Assembly: GCF_004208415.1 (NCBI RefSeq)
Contig: NZ_CP035758.1
Location: forward strand, 4,898,001-4,962,000
Origin: Ktedonosporobacter rubrisoli
GTDB lineage: Bacteria > Chloroflexota > Ktedonobacteria > Ktedonobacterales > Ktedonobacteraceae
Direction: 5' to 3'
DNA: 64,000 bases
This document shows, one piece after another, positions 60,275-64,000 of the stretch (its first letter is position 1; the number at the start of each line of letters is the position of its first letter). The notes below the pieces were generated by a model. That model did no database searches. It was not told the origin of the DNA and saw only the letters and a list, made by a program, of their open reading frames with translations. A program made the translations under genes and the position numbers.

Positions 60275-61147
60275 TTAGCTATGTGAGACAATCACATCGC
60301 CACAGGCAACAGGATCAGCAGCAGCCTGAGCTGTCGCCTGCACTGCTGAATGCACGCTTATATACCAGCCATTGGCTGGCAACGTATGAACGTCATTCAG
60401 TGTAGTTGTTGAGGAAGCCTTGCCAGCAGAATCGGCCTTAAGCTCTTTTAGCGTATAAAGTACTTTACCCTGGCTATCACAGGTTCCCAGATGAATATCT
60501 GCTCCATGGCTCGAAGCAGGAGCTAGACCGCTCATCGAAAGCGAAACTGTCAGCTTTCCATTAGTCAGCACAAGTTGAGCAACTCCGCTCGCCGACTGAT
60601 CAGGGGCAGACGTATTGGCCAGGATGATCTGTACTTTATGTGCCACAGTTGCAGAAGGATTGGGGTTTGATACATTGCCGCAAGCAATCGGCATTGCTTT
60701 ATCGCCAGAAGCGCTCTGAGCACTATCGACAAGCAGATGCCAGCCATCGGCCGGAATACCGCCGGCAACGTCTTTCACAGTTGACGTAGAGGTCGCCGCA
60801 CCCGCATCGTCGGCGGTAATCACAGATAACGTATACATGAGCTTTCCAGGGGCTTTACAGCTTCCTGCGTAAATATAAGCAGGGTAGGAGCTTTTGGGCG
60901 CCAGGCCAGTGAGGCCTATTTTGACTGTCAGCGCATGTGCACCTGGCTCCCACGCCAGATCTGCCGTACCGACAGGTGTGTGCTTAAGCACAGCATTAGC
61001 ATTTATCACAGTGCTGCTCAAAGAAGTGGTTTTCTTCGAGGTCGATGCTGTACCGATGGGACTACAGGCAGCAATGAAGAGAGCGCCGGCGATAATGAGC
61101 ATAAGAACAGGTAAAATGCCTCTCCTCACTAGAAATTTTACAATCAT
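60275..61147 (-). CDS. Lipoprotein with two CHRD-like repeats, 290 aa
   Basis: Signal peptide with lipobox LFIAAC, so it is lipid-anchored at the membrane outer face. Two homologous domains of about 100 residues follow. Each starts with a beta-strand (TADLAWEPG; VAQLVLTNG), has LTGLAPKSS or MSGLAPASS, a GSC/GTC Cys, a DGWHLLVDSA or NGWYISVHSA segment and a closing ACGN/ACGD, giving one likely disulfide per domain. The fold resembles CHRD domains. ATG 61147 has AAAGGAG five bases upstream; the GTG just before it is too close. Role unknown. Confidence 0.85.
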   Translation of the reverse strand: MIVKFLVRRGILPVLMLIIAGALFIAACSPIGTASTSKKTTSLSSTVINANAVLKHTPVGTADLAWEPGAHALTVKIGLTGLAPKSSYPAYIYAGSCKAPGKLMYTLSVITADDAGAATSTSTVKDVAGGIPADGWHLLVDSAQSASGDKAMPIACGNVSNPNPSATVAHKVQIILANTSAPDQSASGVAQLVLTNGKLTVSLSMSGLAPASSHGADIHLGTCDSQGKVLYTLKELKADSAGKASSTTTLNDVHTLPANGWYISVHSAVQATAQAAADPVACGDVIVSHS

Positions 61148-61343
61148 CACAACTCCTTTTCCACTCCACCACTTGGATATATTTTGAGCGAACCGCGACT
61201 ATATTACAGTATAGGACTTACTGTTGCAATAACTAAATTTAAGTAATATTCAAGATCGCACATGTAGTTAGCAAGAATATTAAGCGTTGCAAGGAAATAA
61301 ACTTAAAAGCTGTGCACAAGATGCAGGTCCCGCAATAAACGGG

Positions 61344-61373
61344 TTGACCATTGAGGGCAAAAGCGTGTATTAT
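61344..61373 (+). promoter_or_regulatory. Promoter of tRNA-dihydrouridine synthase gene
   Basis: TTGACC (61344-61349), 18-base spacer, TATTAT (61368-61373). Confidence 0.75.
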
Positions 61374-61386
61374 ATGGGAACAATGA

Positions 61387-61411
61387 GCGCATCAAGCTGA
61401 TGCGCATTTTA
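61387..61411 (+). terminator. Terminator-like hairpin in the dus leader
   Basis: 8-bp perfect stem GCGCATCA (61387-61394) with TGATGCGC (61398-61405), AGC loop, then ATTTTATT. It begins about 7 bases after the expected transcription start, so it could attenuate the gene. Confidence 0.6.
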
Positions 61412-61451
61412 TTCAGTGCTAATTGTAGAAAAACATAAAGACCTTTTAGCT

Positions 61452-62663
61452 ATGAAATTCTCATCCTTCTGGAACACTCTAGCCCAACCGATTATCGGGC
61501 TTGCCCCCATGGATGGCGTTACGGATGCGCCTTGTCGCACCATGCATGGCCTCTATGGGCGACCAGATATTGTGCTAACTGAATTCACCAATGTCGAGGG
61601 CTTATGGCGTGGAAGTGACCGTATCTTTCGAGATTTTCTTTATACGCCTGCAGAACGTCCAGTAGTCGCCCAGATCTTTGGGTCGCGTCCAGAATACTTT
61701 TATAAAGCAGCTCATGTAGTTTGTGAGTTGGGATTTGATGGCGTTGACATCAATATGGGCTGTCCTGCTAAGACTGTTGCCAATAAAGGGGGCGGAGCCG
61801 CTCTTATCCGCTTGCCAGAGATCGCCAAAGCCATCATTCGCGCAACGCAACAGGGAGTACAGGATTGGGCCAATGGACAAACGTTAGAAGATCTGGAAAT
61901 GGACCCAACCCGCATTGCTCGTATCCGTCAGATGAATGAGGAGCGCGTTAGTATCTGGGGAGATAACGCAAGAATTGAACGCCGCCTCCTGCCTGTTTCG
62001 GTGAAGACACGCCTGGGCTATGACTCCATCGTGATCACCGATTGGGTGCAAGAGCTGCTAGAGTTAGAGCCAGCGAATATCTCTATTCACGGCCGAACCC
62101 TGACCCAGCATTACAAAGGTGAGGCCAATTGGGATGCAATTGCCGCCGCAGCTGAGATTGTGCGCAAAACCGATACGCTTATACTGGGCAATGGTGATAT
62201 CCATAGTCTCTATGAAGCAGGCCAGCGCATTCTGAACACTGGAGTCCACGGTGTGCTGATCGGGCGAGCAAGTTTCGGCAATCCCTGGCTCTTCCAGCGT
62301 AAAGAAGAGCTCAAACAGATGCTCAACGCCGCGAGCAGTCGGCACATGGGAGATTTAGCAGATGTGCTACCTACACGGGAAGAACGCCTTCTCATGGCGC
62401 TTGAGCATGCACGTGTACATGCAAAACTGAAAGGCGAAGATCACTTCGTCGAATTACGCAAGCATATGGGATGGTATCTAGGACATTTCCCTGGCGCAAA
62501 GCGCGTACGCAACGAATTGGTACGTATCAACAGTCTGGCAGACGTTGAGCATATCATTCTGGCGGCACTGGAACACCCTGAAGAATATAGCGATGATAAA
62601 TCAGCCACAGTCACGCTGGAAGAACAGCGCGATGCCGAGATGGATCTCACATGCTCATGCTGA
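61452..62663 (+). CDS. tRNA-dihydrouridine synthase, 403 aa
   Basis: FMN enzyme that reduces uridine in tRNA D-loops. Start of barrel IGLAPMDGVTDAPCR; FTNVEGLW; the Cys-containing NMGCPAKTVANKGGGAAL, closest to DusC; then SVKTRLGYD, SIHGRTLTQHYKGEANWD and the FMN phosphate site VLIGRASFGNPW. A 40-residue insertion (about 125-165) makes it longer than the usual 320. ATG 61452 fits the family start; a GTG at 61416 is the longer option; neither has a clear ribosome site. A promoter and an unusual leader hairpin lie upstream. Confidence 0.92.
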   Translation: MKFSSFWNTLAQPIIGLAPMDGVTDAPCRTMHGLYGRPDIVLTEFTNVEGLWRGSDRIFRDFLYTPAERPVVAQIFGSRPEYFYKAAHVVCELGFDGVDINMGCPAKTVANKGGGAALIRLPEIAKAIIRATQQGVQDWANGQTLEDLEMDPTRIARIRQMNEERVSIWGDNARIERRLLPVSVKTRLGYDSIVITDWVQELLELEPANISIHGRTLTQHYKGEANWDAIAAAAEIVRKTDTLILGNGDIHSLYEAGQRILNTGVHGVLIGRASFGNPWLFQRKEELKQMLNAASSRHMGDLADVLPTREERLLMALEHARVHAKLKGEDHFVELRKHMGWYLGHFPGAKRVRNELVRINSLADVEHIILAALEHPEEYSDDKSATVTLEEQRDAEMDLTCSC

Positions 62664-62773
62664 ATCCCCTCGACCCGGAAACTGATTGTGCTCTGCGCTA
62701 CTCTCCAGAGGATTGCCATTGCGCCTATATAGGCGAGAAGCTACTCGATAAGCCTCTCTTCACAAAGCGGTAA
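62651..62773 (+). CDS. Small protein overlapping the dus end, 40 aa
   Basis: ATG 62651 lies 13 bases inside the dus 3' end and the frame runs to TAA 62771-62773. The product has three Cys (DCALRYSPEDCHCAYIG) and a basic end. The overlap would allow coupled translation. No ribosome site is clear and no family is recognised. Confidence 0.3.
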   Translation: MLMLNPLDPETDCALRYSPEDCHCAYIGEKLLDKPLFTKR

Positions 62774-62877
62774 GCAGGAAAAAAATAACCAGCTACCTGG
62801 AGATTGATAGAAATAAACTAGCAGGAACAAGTTTGAGGGAGTTAGATCTATGCCTGTTTCTTGAATACTCCCCAATC

Positions 62878-62917
62878 AACGGAGGCTCTGCCTCCGTTAG
62901 CTTGCCTCCTGCAAGCT
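62878..62917 (-). terminator. Two hairpins after small hypothetical gene
   Basis: 9-bp stem AACGGAGGC/GCCTCCGTT (62878-62886 with 62890-62898) and 7-bp stem AGCTTGC/GCAAGCT (62899-62905 with 62911-62917). The second overlaps the stop codon of the minus-strand gene. They also lie downstream of dus on the plus strand. Confidence 0.65.
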
Positions 62918-63116
62918 ATACTAATACTTCGCTGAAATCTCCCATCAGTTTTTGAATTTCGCGCAGACGGCGCTCTGCTAGTTCCACGTTCTCTAATGCT
63001 TGAGCCAAGATTCGAGCTTCTAATGACGGATAAGACTCAGCGATTTCTGGATCAATAGAGCCACCGACAAGCTCTAGCGCGCGGCTCAATTTGTCTTCGA
63101 CAGTTGCGGTTAACAT
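62916..63116 (-). CDS. Small helical hypothetical protein, 66 aa
   Basis: Starts MLTATVEDKLSRALEL, with GAGAGG nine bases upstream. Almost entirely helical with a charged second half (LENVELAERRLREIQKLMGD), suggesting a coiled coil. No membrane segment. Promoter at 63215-63243 and hairpins after the stop. Not recognised. Confidence 0.65.
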   Translation of the reverse strand: MLTATVEDKLSRALELVGGSIDPEIAESYPSLEARILAQALENVELAERRLREIQKLMGDFSEVLV

Positions 63117-63789
63117 AGTTTGTTACCTCTCCAATCGCAAAATTTGGGATCAACCCAAGGAGAATATCTATGAACACGGTATCTTACCAAAAAACTAGCG
63201 CGCGCTCCGCACATGTTCTACTACTGCTCATTACGTAGGTCAACTTCAATTAGTTACAACAAAAAACATGTTTTTTTTAATCGGACTACTGTATCTACGT
63301 CTATATTACACCAGGGGCAAAAAAGCCCCAAATGGGGATACCAACATTCCTATTTCTAAAGACTTTTAGTACCACTGCTAGTTTTAGCCCCCCTAATACA
63401 AGTGCAGTTCTCTCAAAGGCTCATAAACTTTCAGCATATTTGTTACTTGACAAGCATGTGAGCCCCATTGCTGCATCCATATGCCATACTCCCCGCCAGA
63501 AACCAGCACCTGGCCAGCACTGCTCTACTCTCATAGGCCCATCCTCTTAAGGGTGGAGCAGGATACGGTAACCCTCCCATTCTCACACATAGCATAAATT
63601 CAAATATAAGCCAATGGAAATAAGGCATGCACAGGATATTTTATGAGGTGAACACCTGATTTTCGTTACTCTTTATGGGCTAGTCCTAAGCATTTCCAGC
63701 ACGATAGCTTAATCTACATTAGAAATCTCTTCTGTAAAGTTTAAGTAGATAAAATTTCGCTTAAAACAAAATAAAATGCACTTTATTTA
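63117..63789. other. Gene-free interval of about 670 bases
   Basis: Contains the minus-strand promoter (63215-63243), a palindrome AAAAAACATGTTTTTT near 63261-63276, and GGGGC/GCCCC hairpins near 63313-63328. ORFs at 63332-63628 lack ribosome sites. Confidence 0.5.
63215..63243 (-). promoter_or_regulatory. Promoter of small helical protein gene
   Basis: Minus strand TTGACC (63238-63243), 17-base spacer, TAGAAC (63215-63220). Confidence 0.5.
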
Positions 63790-63819
63790 TTGATTTACCC
63801 AGGAAACGCATGGTATGAT
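63790..63819 (+). promoter_or_regulatory. Extended -10 promoter of SRPBCC gene
   Basis: TTGATT (63790-63795), 18-base spacer, TGG next to TATGAT (63814-63819), 68 bases before the ATG. Confidence 0.65.
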
Positions 63820-63887
63820 TCCAGAAGTGTGCAGAACAAAGATAAGTTACAGCTTGAAGATAAGCAAAGATACAGGAGGGAATAACT

Positions 63888-64000
63888 ATGGAAAAGAACT
63901 ATGCGTCGCATCATGCATCAGTTACAGTCAATGCACCTGTTCATCAGGTCTATTCCCTGTTCACACATTTCAACGACTTTCCAAAGTTTATGAGCTTTGT
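63888..64000 (+). CDS. SRPBCC/polyketide-cyclase-like protein (partial)
   Basis: ATG 63888 with AGGAGGG seven bases upstream. The 37 visible codons read VTVNAPVHQVYSLFTHFNDF, then PKFMSF, the typical start of START-like SRPBCC proteins that bind hydrophobic ligands. The gene continues beyond the window. Confidence 0.85.
   Translation, partial: MEKNYASHHASVTVNAPVHQVYSLFTHFNDFPKFMSF

Overview
This 64 kb window most likely comes from a chromosome of the Chloroflexota, class Ktedonobacteria. This is inferred from protein content, not from a database search. Supporting features are two Chlor_Arch_YYY-type membrane proteins (TIGR03662/DUF2298) beside two TIGR03663-type glycosyltransferases, many NarL-type regulators, an XRE-GAF regulator, an MglA-like GTPase, and a base composition near 50% GC. 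Housekeeping genes are scattered among regulators and cell-envelope genes. Genes lie on both strands in short operons, many with textbook sigma-70 promoters and hairpin terminators. No CRISPR array, complete IS element, rRNA gene or prophage was seen.

Layout. 1-3.6 kb: rpsB (partial, minus strand, structured leader), a NarL-type response regulator, and a Crp-like regulator followed in the same frame by a lone ABC ATPase. 3.6-9.6 kb: dxs, a very acidic hypothetical protein, then gatB and a glutamate dehydrogenase broken by a one-base deletion. 10-16.3 kb: MglA-like GTPase, second response regulator, a membrane-anchored hypothetical, alpha-glucan phosphorylase and a GtrA-like protein. 16.8-21.5 kb: AraC/VOC operon, a frameshifted HAD phosphatase, a quinone oxidoreductase and a PLP aminotransferase. 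21.6-33.6 kb: the largest accessory block, four polytopic membrane proteins on the minus strand behind one strong promoter. They comprise a 1421-residue GT-C/YYY fusion, a single YYY protein and two TIGR03663 paralogues that share almost identical internal blocks. 33.7-41.5 kb: XRE-GAF regulator, an AT-rich 1 kb gene-free stretch, clpC, a double-GNAT protein, two hypotheticals and tRNA-Arg. 41.6-47 kb: ArsR, aspS and a membrane-anchored PP2C phosphatase. 47.4-56.2 kb: an exopolysaccharide-type cluster (degenerate M20 peptidase, MBL protein, two GT4 transferases, polyprenyl-phosphate sugar transferase, Wzz-like protein, degenerate BY-kinase-like protein, membrane protein). 56.5-64 kb: DedA, a frameshifted glutaryl-CoA-dehydrogenase-like gene, small membrane proteins, a glucosaminidase-like protein, a repeat lipoprotein, a tRNA-dihydrouridine synthase, a 66-residue protein and the start of an SRPBCC protein.

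How they work together. The GT-C/YYY block and the 47-56 kb cluster both look like envelope-glycan systems: the first probably uses lipid-linked sugar donors at the membrane, the second builds and exports a polysaccharide. GatB (with GatA and GatC elsewhere) and AspRS belong to translation, and the phosphorylase and Dxs to central metabolism.

Main points of interest. A dispersed structured repeat occurs in three intergenic places (near 11.9, 41.7 and 47.5 kb); it keeps a TCGCGACG core while its flanking stems differ in sequence but still pair. Three genes carry a one-base loss in each case explained by one missing G, which raises either sequencing error or real decay. The TIGR03663 paralogues look like products of gene conversion. 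The exopolysaccharide cluster has two enzyme homologues that have lost their catalytic motifs. Dxs has a swapped active-site His-Gln pair.
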